Shown: one piece after another, positions 17,868 through 26,947 of the stretch
Position numbering within the stretch: the first letter of the stretch is position 1
Layout: each line of letters opens with the position of its first letter
NCBI GenBank assembly: GCA_002307275.1
Contig: DBTX01000038.1
Location: forward strand, 1 to 64,000
From: Hungateiclostridiaceae bacterium UBA1305
Lineage (GTDB): Bacteria; Bacillota; Clostridia; Acetivibrionales; DTU013
Direction: 5' to 3'
Length of the DNA stretch: 64,000 nt
Notes under the pieces: model-generated
What the model saw: only the letters and a program-made list of their open reading frames with translations
The model's database searches: none
What the model was told of the DNA's origin: nothing
Position numbers and translations under genes: made by a program

Positions 17868-19959
17868 AGACAATATCAGGCTGGCAGTAGATGATATTGA
17901 TTCAAAGGATGAGTACAGATGCATAGTGAGGGTTGATCCTGAAATTATGAAGCTCCTTCATGCAGATATCGGAGACGTCATTGGAATCAGAGGCGGAAAA
18001 ATTACCTGTGCGAGGGTTATGATGCTGCCGGTGGAAGAACGTGGGAATTCTCTGATCCAAATGGACAGTCTTATCATGATAAATGCGCAGGTCCGCAAAG
18101 GTGATGAGGTTGAAGTTTTTAGAGCGTTGCCAGGCGAGCGTGCCAGAATAGTTGTTGTAACAGGTGAATTTTCATTAAGCGGGGGCAGAAGAATTGACAT
18201 TGAGCAGATCAAAAAATCGCTTGTCAATCACTGCCTTCATACGGGAGATTATTTCCCTGTCCGGCAGTCAGCGGCGGGAAAGACTGCACTTAGCGTTATA
18301 TCAACCGTCCCGGAAGGCTTTGTCATTATAGATGAAGGTACAAGGATTGTTTTAAAAGACAAAGAGAGCATCAATGAGAGCGATTCTTTCATCGGGTATA
18401 AGGATATCGGTGGTCTGAACAAGCAGATATTAAGAATTAAGGAGATTGTAGAATATCCTGTTAAATATGGCAGGCTTTTCAGCAGGCTGGGATTGGAACC
18501 GGCGCGGGGTATCCTGTTATATGGCCCTCCAGGTACCGGAAAGACATTGATAGCAAAAGCCATAGCAAATGAAGTTAATGCAAGGTTTATTTGTGTGAAT
18601 GGCCCTGAAATCATAAACAAGTATTATGGTGAAAGTGAGGCCAGGATACGGGAAATTTTTGAAGAAGCTCAAAAAAATACGCCCAGTATCATTTTCATCG
18701 ATGAGATAGATGCCATTGCCCCAAAAAGGGATGAAGTACAGGGGGATGTTGAGAAGAGAATCGTAGCGCAGTTGTTATCACTGATGGATGGAGTCAGGGA
18801 CAGGAATGGTGTGGTAGTAATAGGAGCCACAAATATGCCCAACAGTCTGGACCCCGCCATAAGAAGACCCGGAAGGTTCGACAGGGAAATATATATTGGT
18901 GTTCCTGATGAAAATGCCAGATATGAGATACTTAAAATTCATACGGGTAAAATTCCCCTTGATAATGATGTTGATCTTGCACATATGGCTAATATAACAC
19001 ACGGCTGTGTCGGAGCAGATTTGAAAGCCTTATGCACAGAAGCAGCTATGAATTGTATCAGGCGGCAGTTGGAATCTGGTACGGGAATAGAGAGAGAAAA
19101 AGCAGGCGGCGAGGAGGGGATTTGTGTTTCATATAAGGATTTTTCCATGGCGCTTGCAGAAATCCAACCCTCAGCAATCCGTGAGGTCACTACAGAGGTC
19201 CCGCATGTTACATGGAATATGATCGGCGGACTGGAAGAAATTAAAAGCAAATTGAGAGAGTGCATTGAATGGCCTTTGAAATATCCGGATGTTTTCTCTT
19301 TCATGAATATCAAAAGTCCAAGGGGAATACTTCTTTATGGTCCTCCAGGTACGGGCAAAACACTTGTTGCCCGTGCGGTAGCAAACGAAAGCGGAGTAAA
19401 TTTCATACCTGTAAAGGGTCCCGAGTTATTATCCAAATGGCAGGGAGAAACTGAAAAAGGTGTACGGGAAATATTCAGAAAAGCGAAACTGACGGCTCCC
19501 TGTATTATTTTTTTTGACGAAATCGATTCTCTCATTACATCCGGCGAGCATGCTGAAAGAAGTAATTCTACTGTTTTGGCACAACTTCTTACGGAGATGG
19601 ATGGGATTGATACATTGGAAAATGTAATGATAATTGGTGCTACAAACCGTATTGAAGCTATGGATAAGGCCTTACTGAGGGATGGAAGATTTGATGAATT
19701 GCTGGAATTCAAGATTCCCGATACCACAGCCAGAAAAGATATTTTCAAACTTCACCTTAAAAACCGGAGGATTGAATCTGACATTGATCTGGACGAACTG
19801 GCCCTGCTTACAGAAGGATATAGCGGCGCCGAAATTGCCGGTGTTTGCAGAAAGGCAGCATTAAAGGCTGTTCGTAATTTTATGGAGAATTATGGTGACA
19901 GAGGGGATTTTAACTTTTTGAAAATATGTAAGGAAGATATTAGTTCAATAATAAGATGA
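17851..19959 (+). CDS. Cdc48/p97-like double AAA+ ATPase (copy 1) in gvp operon
   Basis: Protein unfoldase of the Cdc48/p97/VAT type (702 aa from GTG 17851; ATG 17836 gives five more residues but has no ribosome site, whereas GGAGG sits five bases before the GTG). The N-terminal 100 residues match the Cdc48 double-psi barrel (RCIVRVDPEIMKLL, GDVIGIRGGK). Two AAA+ modules follow, each with GPPGTGKT, Walker B FIDEIDAIAPK or FFDEIDSL, and arginine fingers in RRPGRFDRE and RDGRFDE. The linker has the family's GADLKALCTEAAM signature. Its position between Hsp20 and GvpF/L implies a role in vesicle protein remodelling or turnover (inference). Confidence 0.9.
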   Translation: MEIKNEDNIRLAVDDIDSKDEYRCIVRVDPEIMKLLHADIGDVIGIRGGKITCARVMMLPVEERGNSLIQMDSLIMINAQVRKGDEVEVFRALPGERARIVVVTGEFSLSGGRRIDIEQIKKSLVNHCLHTGDYFPVRQSAAGKTALSVISTVPEGFVIIDEGTRIVLKDKESINESDSFIGYKDIGGLNKQILRIKEIVEYPVKYGRLFSRLGLEPARGILLYGPPGTGKTLIAKAIANEVNARFICVNGPEIINKYYGESEARIREIFEEAQKNTPSIIFIDEIDAIAPKRDEVQGDVEKRIVAQLLSLMDGVRDRNGVVVIGATNMPNSLDPAIRRPGRFDREIYIGVPDENARYEILKIHTGKIPLDNDVDLAHMANITHGCVGADLKALCTEAAMNCIRRQLESGTGIEREKAGGEEGICVSYKDFSMALAEIQPSAIREVTTEVPHVTWNMIGGLEEIKSKLRECIEWPLKYPDVFSFMNIKSPRGILLYGPPGTGKTLVARAVANESGVNFIPVKGPELLSKWQGETEKGVREIFRKAKLTAPCIIFFDEIDSLITSGEHAERSNSTVLAQLLTEMDGIDTLENVMIIGATNRIEAMDKALLRDGRFDELLEFKIPDTTARKDIFKLHLKNRRIESDIDLDELALLTEGYSGAEIAGVCRKAALKAVRNFMENYGDRGDFNFLKICKEDISSIIR

Positions 19960-20019
19960 AGCTAAAACTTACATGGGATTTTTCGATCATGTGTTATGTT
20001 CAACAGGAGGGGATTTCGA

Positions 20020-20757
20020 ATGAAACATGGTGAATATGTTTACTGTTTTATTGAGGGAAGAGTGGATAGGACCTTTGATTTGAAAGGTGTTGGTGGGTAT
20101 GGAGATGTGCATTTCATGAATTATGAAGGGATTACTGCCGCGATTAGTGATGTGCCTTACAGTATCCTGGAGCCTAACAGGGAGAACGCCCTTGCACATG
20201 AAAAAATCATCCAGCAATTATTAAAATATTACAATCTGGTTCCATGCAGCTTCGGCAATGTCTTCAAGAGTAAGGAAGACATTCATACTTTTATAAGCAA
20301 AACATATGAATACCTGAAAGAAAATCTGGAAAATGTAAGAGATAAAATGGAAGTTGGACTGCGTGTCTTTTGGAAAAAATCGGTTTTCTCAGAGGAAATT
20401 GAAACAAAAGAGATAAAGGAATTTAGAGATATGCTGCTGCAAAAACCCAATGCGGAGAATTATTACTCAAAAATTGATCTCGGCAAAATGGTTGAGGCAC
20501 AGGTAAGCAGACGCAGGCAGCATTATTCCGATGCTATTTTTGAACCTCTTGCAAAATATGCGGTAGAAGCAAAGCTAAACGATACTGTAAATCCATTAAT
20601 GGTTTTGAACGCGTCGTTTCTTATACAAAATAGCAAAGAACAGGAGTTTGACAGCCAGGTAGGTACAAGAATGAAAAAATTCGAGGACCGGCTGGATTTT
20701 AGTTACTCAGGACCCTGGCCACCTTATAATTTCACATCCAGTGTACCAAATACTTGA
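20020..20757 (+). CDS. gvpF: GvpF/GvpL family gas vesicle protein (copy 1)
   Basis: Accessory shell-interacting protein (245 aa). The N-terminal alpha/beta domain (EYVYCFIEG...GITAAISDVP), the AHEKIIQQLL helix with VPCSFGNVF, and the closing signature SYSGPWPPYNF are GvpF/L hallmarks. The ATG at 20020 follows AGGAGGGG. GvpF binds GvpA early in nucleation in studied systems. It is one of three GvpF/L proteins here. Confidence 0.9.
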   Translation: MKHGEYVYCFIEGRVDRTFDLKGVGGYGDVHFMNYEGITAAISDVPYSILEPNRENALAHEKIIQQLLKYYNLVPCSFGNVFKSKEDIHTFISKTYEYLKENLENVRDKMEVGLRVFWKKSVFSEEIETKEIKEFRDMLLQKPNAENYYSKIDLGKMVEAQVSRRRQHYSDAIFEPLAKYAVEAKLNDTVNPLMVLNASFLIQNSKEQEFDSQVGTRMKKFEDRLDFSYSGPWPPYNFTSSVPNT

Positions 20758-20777
20758 TCTCATAGGTAGGTGATATA

Positions 20778-21101
20778 GTGTTTTTTATTAATAGTATTTA
20801 TAACCTACTCGAAACGATTACGGAGTATGCGCTTAACGAACTATTTGATGAACAGGAAATTAAGCGGAAGATCATGGAATTGAATGTTTTATACGAATTG
20901 AATGAAATCGGTGAAGAAGAATACGATAGATTGGAAAAAAAGCTTCTTAAGCAGTTGAGGGAAGCAAGAGAATACAACCTGGAAAAACAAAGGGAAGAGG
21001 CAGGAGAAGAGGAAGAAGAAGAGGGAGAAGAAGAGGAAGAAGAAGAGGAAGACGGAGAGGCAGAAGAAGACAAAGAAGAGGAGCATGGGGAAGAACAGTA
21101 G
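20778..21101 (+). CDS. gvpG: GvpG-like protein with very acidic tail
   Basis: 107 aa. Residues 1-70 match GvpG: a hydrophobic start (FFINSIYNLLETITEYALNE), then the helical EIKRKIMELNVLYELNEIGEE and EYDRLEKKLLKQL. Residues about 72-107 are almost entirely Glu/Asp with few other residues, which is not usual for GvpG. GTG start after AGGTAGGTG. It follows gvpF by 20 bases, the classic F-G neighbourhood. Confidence 0.82.
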   Translation: MFFINSIYNLLETITEYALNELFDEQEIKRKIMELNVLYELNEIGEEEYDRLEKKLLKQLREAREYNLEKQREEAGEEEEEEGEEEEEEEEDGEAEEDKEEEHGEEQ

Positions 21102-21334
21102 GAAGAAATGGGGGCAATGAAGGAGCAAAGAGGAGGATAAGAGCTGATAATATGGGCAGGTTTTCTGCCCTTTATAGTTTTATTGATATGGATTCTATGG
21201 ATATGTGTTGAAATATAGTATTTGGGGAAAAAGGCGAATTACTGATCAATGCATCATTCTAATATATAGATAGTTCTCGGGATTGGAATTTAAATTTGGA
21301 CACTTTATGGGATTTGGTATGAGGGGGTATTTGT

Positions 21335-21634
21335 ATGGCGATGCAAAAAGCAACAGAAGGATCAACTCTTGGAGAGATACTTGAAAAGATACTTGACAAG
21401 GGAATTGTAATTGCAGGGGATATATCAATCAGTCTTGCCGATGTAGAGCTATTGACCATAAAAATCAGACTGGTGGTGGCGTCGGTGGACAAGGCGATGG
21501 AAATGGGGATTAACTGGTGGAAAAATGATCCCTACCTCTCTTCTGAGGCGGGAAAAAATAATCAAAAAGATCTTGAAGAGGAGAACAGGAAATTGAAAGA
21601 AAAAATTCAAAAGCTCCAACAGGAGTTTGCATGA
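21335..21634 (+). CDS. gvpJ: GvpA/GvpJ-like shell protein with coiled-coil tail
   Basis: 99 aa. Residues 8-60 are a GvpA-type fold (STLGEILEKILDKGIVIAGD, ISLADVELLTIKIRLVVASV). Residues about 72-97 form a charged helix (EEENRKLKEKIQKLQQEF), as in the minor shell proteins GvpJ, GvpM and GvpS rather than GvpA. GAGGGGG lies before the ATG. It may cap or nucleate the shell. The subtype is uncertain. Confidence 0.82.
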   Translation: MAMQKATEGSTLGEILEKILDKGIVIAGDISISLADVELLTIKIRLVVASVDKAMEMGINWWKNDPYLSSEAGKNNQKDLEEENRKLKEKIQKLQQEFA

Positions 21635-21790
21635 ATTCAAGGAAAGAGAACATTGGCAGGGCCCATGGCCTATATATTTTTCCAGATTAAAAATTTCTTC
21701 ATAAACCAAGCACCCAATATTGATCCCCACATATTATAGCTAGTGAAGGGTAGACTCTTCGACAATAGCATAATAAGAGGGGGTAGTTAC

Positions 21791-22000
21791 GTGGCTATAA
21801 AGCATTCGGTCGAATCTTCAAGCCTTGCGGAAGTGCTTGATAGAATACTTGAGAAAGGAATCGTCATAGACATTTTTCTTCGTGTATCTCTTGTAGGTAT
21901 CGAATTACTGGCTATTGACGGTAGAATCGTCATTGCAGGCGTTGAAACCTGGTTATGTTACGCACGGGCTGTCGGCTTAACAGAATATCACAGGGAATAG
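21791..22000 (+). CDS. gvpA: GvpA shell protein (copy 2)
   Basis: 69 aa, essentially a bare GvpA: SSSLAEVLDRILEKGIVIDI, VSLVGIELLAIDGRIVIAGV, ETWLCYARAVGL. The GTG at 21791 has GAGGGGG seven bases upstream; the longer frame from 21743 is unlikely. It is very close to the leftward copy at 22192-22413, with which it is convergent. Confidence 0.92.
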   Translation: MAIKHSVESSSLAEVLDRILEKGIVIDIFLRVSLVGIELLAIDGRIVIAGVETWLCYARAVGLTEYHRE

Positions 22001-22026
22001 CAGAACACTATAAAAAGTAAAGATTC

Positions 22027-22081
22027 CAAATAGAAAGGCCATCTATGAAAAAATACATATTTCTGATGGTCTTTCTATTTG
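22027..22081. terminator. Bidirectional terminator between convergent gvpA genes
   Basis: Arms 22027-22043 and 22065-22081 (CAAATAGAAAGGCCATC against GATGGTCTTTCTATTTG) pair over 17 positions with one G-T. It sits between the two facing gvpA copies. Confidence 0.8.
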
Positions 22082-22191
22082 TAGTCAAAATAATATTGCT
22101 GTAAAAAAATAAGGCATTTAGCCTTATTAAAAAAAATGTTATGGGGAATAAACGAAGGTAAACTCATTCAAATAATGCATAGGTAGCACGT

Positions 22192-22413
22192 CTATTCTTC
22201 TTCCCGAGGGTGATGCTTTTCTGTCAATCCAACAGCAGCGGCATAGATTAACCAAGTTTCAACACCTGCGATAACTATTCTTGAATCAACAGCAAGTAGT
22301 TCGATACCTAATAAAGAAACCCTGAGAAAAATGTCAATAACGATACCCTTTTCGAGGATTCGGTCCAACACTTCGGCCAAACTTGAAGATTCAATAGAAT
22401 GCTTGACTGCCAT
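22192..22413 (-). CDS. gvpA: GvpA shell protein (copy 3), opposite strand
   Basis: 73 aa. It matches copy 2 over nearly its whole length (VKHSIESSSLAEVLDRILEK, VSLLGIELLAVDSRIVIAGV, ETWLIYAAAVGLTEKHH), with a slightly longer acidic tail. The ATG at 22413 has AAAGGATGTG upstream. DNA identity to copy 2 is visibly lower than protein identity (many third-position changes), so the duplication is old and kept by selection. It is the only rightward-operon Gvp gene on this strand, so its expression may be independent. Confidence 0.9.
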   Translation of the reverse strand: MAVKHSIESSSLAEVLDRILEKGIVIDIFLRVSLLGIELLAVDSRIVIAGVETWLIYAAAVGLTEKHHPREEE

Positions 22414-22503
22414 AATATTCACATCCTTTCAATTTTTTAAGACTGCTTCTACAAACAGTATATGAATTTACAAAGCATGTGTGATTAACATAATTAATAA
22501 ATT

Positions 22504-23391
22504 ATGGAAAATGATTTTGATAAAAATAGTCAGATATTATTCTGTTTATTAATGAGTTGTTTTCCTTCTGCATATACATTAATGATGAATACTTATAAAC
22601 TTCAACAGATCACAAATATTGCAGGTGATAGGATGGATAATATACCTTATGATGATTATTCAATTATTTTAGATGTTATTAAGGACAGAGTTCTTGTTGA
22701 TAACGAAATACTCTATTATAAGGAATATTCCGAACTTTTGTCAGATAAATTTTATTATAAGGACATAACTTACTGTGAAGCCAGGAATTTAAGTGCAAAG
22801 GCTGCGTTTATGGCAAGCAAAGCAGTAGTAACGATCCTGTTTGATCTTGTATTTGTGTATGAGTATTGCAATATTGAAGAAACCAACAATTTATTCAATA
22901 TGTATACGGAAAAGGTTAAAAAAACCATATGCATTGATAAATGGGAGTGCTTAAATTTTTTAGGTAATTTCGACAATTTGCGATGCCAATGCCTGATAAG
23001 GGATGTGCGTTATGCTGCCAATATTGATTCATTTATGACAAAGCTTGCAATATCAGTACTTGTGGATATTGAATGTCTAATTACGGAAACGGAGACAATA
23101 AGACTCACAGACATAAAAAACATTAAAACAAAATCGTTGGATGTAAATTCCACAAATCACGATGCTCTTGTGGAAGATTCTTTACAGGAGGAAATTTCGC
23201 CATGTAGTGATTTGAATACGCTATCCAGACTTTCAACCTATATATCACAGTACATGAGTAAAATGATGGAGGTGAGCCAGCGACTCAACGAAGAAATTGT
23301 GCAAAAGAATAAATTGATAGATTTATTGGAAAGCACTGTTCAAAGTCTGAAAACAGAGAAAATATGTGAGGATACAAATCCGAAACAATAA
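22504..23391 (+). CDS. Unknown helical protein of the gvp region
   Basis: 295 aa, not recognised. Largely alpha-helical, Cys- and Tyr-rich in the first 200 residues (CLLMSCFPSAYTLMM, ECLNFLGNFDNLRCQCLIRD), with no clear signal peptide. The last 60 residues form a predicted coiled coil (ISQYMSKMMEVSQRLNEEI, NKLIDLLESTVQSL). The ribosome site before ATG 22504 is weak, so a later ATG (22573 region) is possible. It is divergent from gvpA copy 3 with only 90 bases between starts, so the two share a control region. Confidence 0.55.
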   Translation: MENDFDKNSQILFCLLMSCFPSAYTLMMNTYKLQQITNIAGDRMDNIPYDDYSIILDVIKDRVLVDNEILYYKEYSELLSDKFYYKDITYCEARNLSAKAAFMASKAVVTILFDLVFVYEYCNIEETNNLFNMYTEKVKKTICIDKWECLNFLGNFDNLRCQCLIRDVRYAANIDSFMTKLAISVLVDIECLITETETIRLTDIKNIKTKSLDVNSTNHDALVEDSLQEEISPCSDLNTLSRLSTYISQYMSKMMEVSQRLNEEIVQKNKLIDLLESTVQSLKTEKICEDTNPKQ

Positions 23392-23555
23392 CAATTTTTT
23401 TGGAGATACATATAATAATATAGTTGTAGCTGACTTGAGGAGTAGTTCTACCTTAACATAGCTTCATACATAAGCAGAAGCAACTAATTCACAGAACAAT
23501 ACTTGCATAATGCAATATAATTTTATAAATTCTTATGAAAGGAGATCAAAACAGG

Positions 23556-24269
23556 ATGAATGACGAAAAATCGTTTGCCAAGCAGGAAGAAATGACAGAG
23601 AAAGTAGGTATTTTTGTTAAGAGAATACTTGCAAAATACTATGTACCTGAGTGCCAGGTGCTGTTCCAGGAAAAAATTGATCCTATCACCGGAGCACATA
23701 CGGGCGTGAAGGAAGCATTAAAGCTTTTTATGAACAATGCGGGAGAAAATGGTGAAAACCCAATACAGGGAATAACAGAGGTCATTATGAGCCTTACTGA
23801 AACGCCATCAAGTGTTATCATAACAAATACCAAATCAAGAGTAAAAATTATTTTTAAAGTGTTCCTACTGGTAAAATATCAGGACATGGCAGCGCCGAGC
23901 CTTATTGTACTGCCGGATGATATCGGTACAAAGTGCTATACATCAGCCGACTTGACAATACCGCAGCATAAGGAGAATGATCACCCAAGAGAAACACTTC
24001 AGATTTCCGATGGTAATTTCCTGTACATAGCAGATATACCTCTATCAGAATTTGATAATCAGATGACATCATATCAACTGCATGACCCTACACTTCAACC
24101 GTATGTTGTATTGAAAAACTTTTCATGGTCCATAGATGTCGATGATGTGGTAAGGAGCGATTCTGGTAATTCTGCGACAGCAACAACAATATCCATATGC
24201 CAGGATGTCCTTAATAAGATCAGCATAGATCAGGACCTTGAGATTAGCGGGATTGCAAAGATGTACTAG
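23556..24269 (+). CDS. Unknown protein of the gvp region
   Basis: 237 aa, not recognised. Soluble, with a mixed alpha/beta pattern: VKIIFKVFLLVKYQD and PYVVLKNFSWSIDVDDVV are strand-rich. The ATG at 23556 follows AAAGGAG at 11 bases. It is ended by a strong hairpin at 24364-24398, so it is a separate transcript. No Gvp family resemblance was found. The neighbourhood is the only functional clue. Confidence 0.55.
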   Translation: MNDEKSFAKQEEMTEKVGIFVKRILAKYYVPECQVLFQEKIDPITGAHTGVKEALKLFMNNAGENGENPIQGITEVIMSLTETPSSVIITNTKSRVKIIFKVFLLVKYQDMAAPSLIVLPDDIGTKCYTSADLTIPQHKENDHPRETLQISDGNFLYIADIPLSEFDNQMTSYQLHDPTLQPYVVLKNFSWSIDVDDVVRSDSGNSATATTISICQDVLNKISIDQDLEISGIAKMY

Positions 24270-24363
24270 TGAGTTACCATCGAGCAACTTACTGCCTAAA
24301 CAGATGAAATAATGAATTTTGTGTAAACGGTAAAAATTAATGTTGAATTTAAAGTTATTTTTT

Positions 24364-24398
24364 AAGGGGCAAATGCTAAAGACAGGCATTAGCCCCTT
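24364..24398 (+). terminator. Intrinsic terminator
   Basis: AAGGGGCAAATGC and GCATTAGCCCCTT pair at 12 of 13 positions, followed by AATTTT. It ends the unknown gene at 23556. Confidence 0.8.
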
Positions 24399-24562
24399 AA
24401 TTTTGCCCTAATAAGCCATATTTACCATAATATATAAATAATTGGAATACACATCTGCGATTTTTAATATATTAAAAAAGTGAAGATAGAGCTTGGCAAT
24501 TCAGGATATACATAACGTAGGAATGATAAAAAGGCAAAGCTGATACAAGAAGGTGAAAAGTA

Positions 24563-25459
24563 ATGACATTTAACGAGAACGGATGCAAAAAACCGGTTAA
24601 ACCGGAGGAAAATAAAACGGGGATATATATCTATTGTATTATGCAGGAGGGTGCGGTAATCAATGCGGATCAAAAGGGGATAGACGGTTCAGGCAGCCTT
24701 TTCCCGGTACAATATCGCGAGCTTGCTGCTATTGCAAGTGAGGTGGAACTTGATAAGTTTAAATTACATACGGCGGTTACAAGCAAAGAAATTGATATGG
24801 GTTGGATAGAGGAAAAGGCAAGAGCACATGAGAGAATTGTGGAGCAATTAATGAAGGAGAATGATCTTCTGCCGGCAAAGTTTTGTTCAATTGTGAGTAA
24901 CAAGGAAGCTTTAAAGGCTTTTTTGGAAGACAACTACCATGAATACAGGAGGGCGTTCCAGAGGCTGAAAGGACACGAGGAGTGGAGTGTTAAAGTATAT
25001 CTGGATTTTGAAAAACTGAAACAGTTTATTATTGATAATACTCCGGAAATAAAGGAGAGAATAGAAATTCTTTCATTCATGTCAGATACGGGTACATATC
25101 TGATAAAGCGTAAAATAGACAATCTGGTTCATGAACGAACGGATAAGCGCTTTGAGACTGATGTTGCATATATTGCAAAGGCACTCAGGGCTGTCAGCAA
25201 ATGTGAAGCACTCTCAAAACCGGAGTCTCCGAAACACCAGCAGACGGATACCCCGGTTGTTTTTAAAGCTTCCTATCTGATTGAAAAAACCATGCTTTAT
25301 AATTTCAATCGACAATTGAATGAATTATCAGATGAACTTGAGCCTGAGGGGATTACTTTTGAAATAACCGGGCCCTGGCCCCCATATACATTTGTAAAAG
25401 ATGAAGAAAAAGAGAATGCCGAACGGTCTTTAGTCAGGCTGTTATTGCCATTGAAATGA
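24563..25459 (+). CDS. gvpL: GvpF/GvpL family gas vesicle protein (copy 2)
   Basis: 298 aa. A start with TGIYIYCIMQEG, then the AHERIVEQLMKENDLLPAKF helix with the conserved Pro, and the ending ITFEITGPWPPYTFV. There is a Lys/Pro-rich linker near residues 218-232. It heads a second gvp operon (24.5-31.8 kb). RBS AAGAAGGTG. Confidence 0.9.
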   Translation: MTFNENGCKKPVKPEENKTGIYIYCIMQEGAVINADQKGIDGSGSLFPVQYRELAAIASEVELDKFKLHTAVTSKEIDMGWIEEKARAHERIVEQLMKENDLLPAKFCSIVSNKEALKAFLEDNYHEYRRAFQRLKGHEEWSVKVYLDFEKLKQFIIDNTPEIKERIEILSFMSDTGTYLIKRKIDNLVHERTDKRFETDVAYIAKALRAVSKCEALSKPESPKHQQTDTPVVFKASYLIEKTMLYNFNRQLNELSDELEPEGITFEITGPWPPYTFVKDEEKENAERSLVRLLLPLK

Positions 25460-25512
25460 GCCGGAACGGTGCACTTGGATATGTCTGAGTCAGTTAAAAG
25501 GGAGGATTTGAG

Positions 25513-25914
25513 ATGATTGAAGCAACTCGGGATAAAGATGATAAGTCATCACTGGTAGATGTTATAGACAGGCTTCTGGATAAGGGACTTGTAATTAATG
25601 CAGATATAACTGTGTCTGTTGCTGGAGTTGAACTGCTGGGTGTAAAGGTAAGAGCTGCCCTCGCCTCATTTGCAACAGCAGCGAAGTATGGCCTTGAATT
25701 TCCTTCAGGCACCAATTACCAGACTGCAGCCTGGAAAGAAGCACAGGCAGGTGTGGAAACGTGTCCTCAGTGCGGCAAAGAAGTGGGTAAAGAAGAATTG
25801 TTGAATGAATGCTGCCCGTGGTGTGGCTGGATCAGTGCAAAGGCTGAAATGAAATTGAAAGAGAAAGAAATGCAGGCGATGCAAAGAATTGCAGTTCCAA
25901 TTCCGCAGAAATGA
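25513..25914 (+). CDS. GvpA-like domain fused to a zinc ribbon
   Basis: 133 aa. Residues 10-62 are GvpA/J-like (SSLVDVIDRLLDKGLVINAD, VSVAGVELLGVKVRAALASF). Residues about 82-107 carry a zinc ribbon: CPQCGKEVGKEELLNECCPWCGW, i.e. CxxC, about 16 residues, CxxC. The tail is a charged helix. The zinc ribbon is clearly related to the one at the end of the protein at 28524-29633. GvpA domains with added ribbons are not among the standard Gvp families I know. GGGAGG precedes the ATG. Confidence 0.85.
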   Translation: MIEATRDKDDKSSLVDVIDRLLDKGLVINADITVSVAGVELLGVKVRAALASFATAAKYGLEFPSGTNYQTAAWKEAQAGVETCPQCGKEVGKEELLNECCPWCGWISAKAEMKLKEKEMQAMQRIAVPIPQK

Positions 25915-25992
25915 TAAAAGCTATAGAAATCAAAGCCTTACTTTGCGTTTAATAAATAGTATCAGTAGAAGAGAGCATGGAGGAGTATCTGG

Positions 25993-26454
25993 ATGGAACA
26001 GCCTTCAAAAGCCGATTTGAGCCGGTTCATGAATGTCCTGGATATACAGAGCCGAAAAATTATCTGGCATCTGCGTTATCATGGCCATGTAAGGCTTGCT
26101 GAGCTGACTGGGCTTATTGGTGCCTCTACTGACATGGAGACCTTATACAGGCTAAAGGAGATCATTAATCCTACCGCATTAAAATTATTTGGCAGGCCGA
26201 TCCTGGAATTTTGCAAGTCCAGGATTGATCAAAAAACCGGGAAGAGGGTACTTTTTAATTGGTGGCTTCGTGACTTCGCAGAAGAGGGGCAGCCGGTGAC
26301 AGGTGAAGGAGAGAAGCCCATGGTTGATGTATTTGATGAAGAGGATCAGATTGTCATTATTTCCGAGGTATCTCCTTCGCTTAAATTGAGTGATACGGTA
26401 AAAATAGAGCAGCGGCATGGTATCTTGAGCATCACAATTGATAAAATTCAATAA
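25993..26454 (+). CDS. Winged-helix-like domain fused to Hsp20/GvpH-like domain
   Basis: 153 aa. Residues 8-65 look like a winged helix (KIIWHLRYHGHVRLAELTGL then a second helix and wing). Residues 108-153 match the first strands of the alpha-crystallin/GvpH domain: PMVDVFDEEDQIVIISEV, then VKIEQRHGILSITI. The Hsp20 part is truncated compared with a normal domain of 90 residues. RBS GGAGG. It may bind shell protein rather than DNA. The winged-helix call is moderate. Confidence 0.6.
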   Translation: MEQPSKADLSRFMNVLDIQSRKIIWHLRYHGHVRLAELTGLIGASTDMETLYRLKEIINPTALKLFGRPILEFCKSRIDQKTGKRVLFNWWLRDFAEEGQPVTGEGEKPMVDVFDEEDQIVIISEVSPSLKLSDTVKIEQRHGILSITIDKIQ

Positions 26455-26547
26455 ATGCATTGGTACAGATATATTTCTAATAATCGACTCCTTCAGGACA
26501 ATTCTGCAGTTCAAATGGCTTAAGCCCAGAAAGGAGAGATCTGGTTT

Positions 26548-26862
26548 ATGGCACTTGATATAAATGAAGATAATTTAAAACATGGTTTGCTGGGACTAGT
26601 GATGGCTTTGGTGGAAATCATCAGAGATTCGCTGAAACATCAGGCACGGGAAAGAATTAAAAGCGGGATTTTAACAGATGCGGAGATAGAAAGATTGGGG
26701 GGGGCTTTGATGGAACTGGATACAGCCATTGAAGACATAAAGGAAGAGCAGGGGATCACTGAATCGGTAAAAGGAGTAAGAGATGGATTGGATGAAATCG
26801 TAGATAGCGTTGTAGATAGATTGATTAACCCTGAAAGATGGGAAGATGAAGTTGAACAGTAA
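26548..26862 (+). CDS. gvpK: Gas vesicle protein GvpK
   Basis: 104 aa, all-helical GvpK family: the N-terminal DNLKHGLLGLVMALVEIIRD, RIKSGILTDAEIERLGGALM and ending VVDRLINPERW. It is needed for vesicle formation in systems tested. AAAGGAGAG precedes the ATG. It lies 86 bases before the large GvpF/L fusion. Confidence 0.9.
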   Translation: MALDINEDNLKHGLLGLVMALVEIIRDSLKHQARERIKSGILTDAEIERLGGALMELDTAIEDIKEEQGITESVKGVRDGLDEIVDSVVDRLINPERWEDEVEQ

Positions 26863-26947
26863 AAATTCAGGAGTATTGGGCCCAATTCGGCTTTTGATGA
26901 TTGCTTTAGTGAATGGAATGAAATGCTGAGCAAAGGCAGGGATGGTT

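Noticed and set aside
20798..21128. Ser-rich and Phe-rich frames on the - strand opposite gvpG
   Set aside because: They mirror the Glu-rich tail of gvpG and have no ribosome site.
22192..22413. Invertible DNA segment between gvpA copies 2 and 3
   Set aside because: The copies are too diverged in DNA for easy inversion and no recombinase or short perfect inverted repeats flank them.
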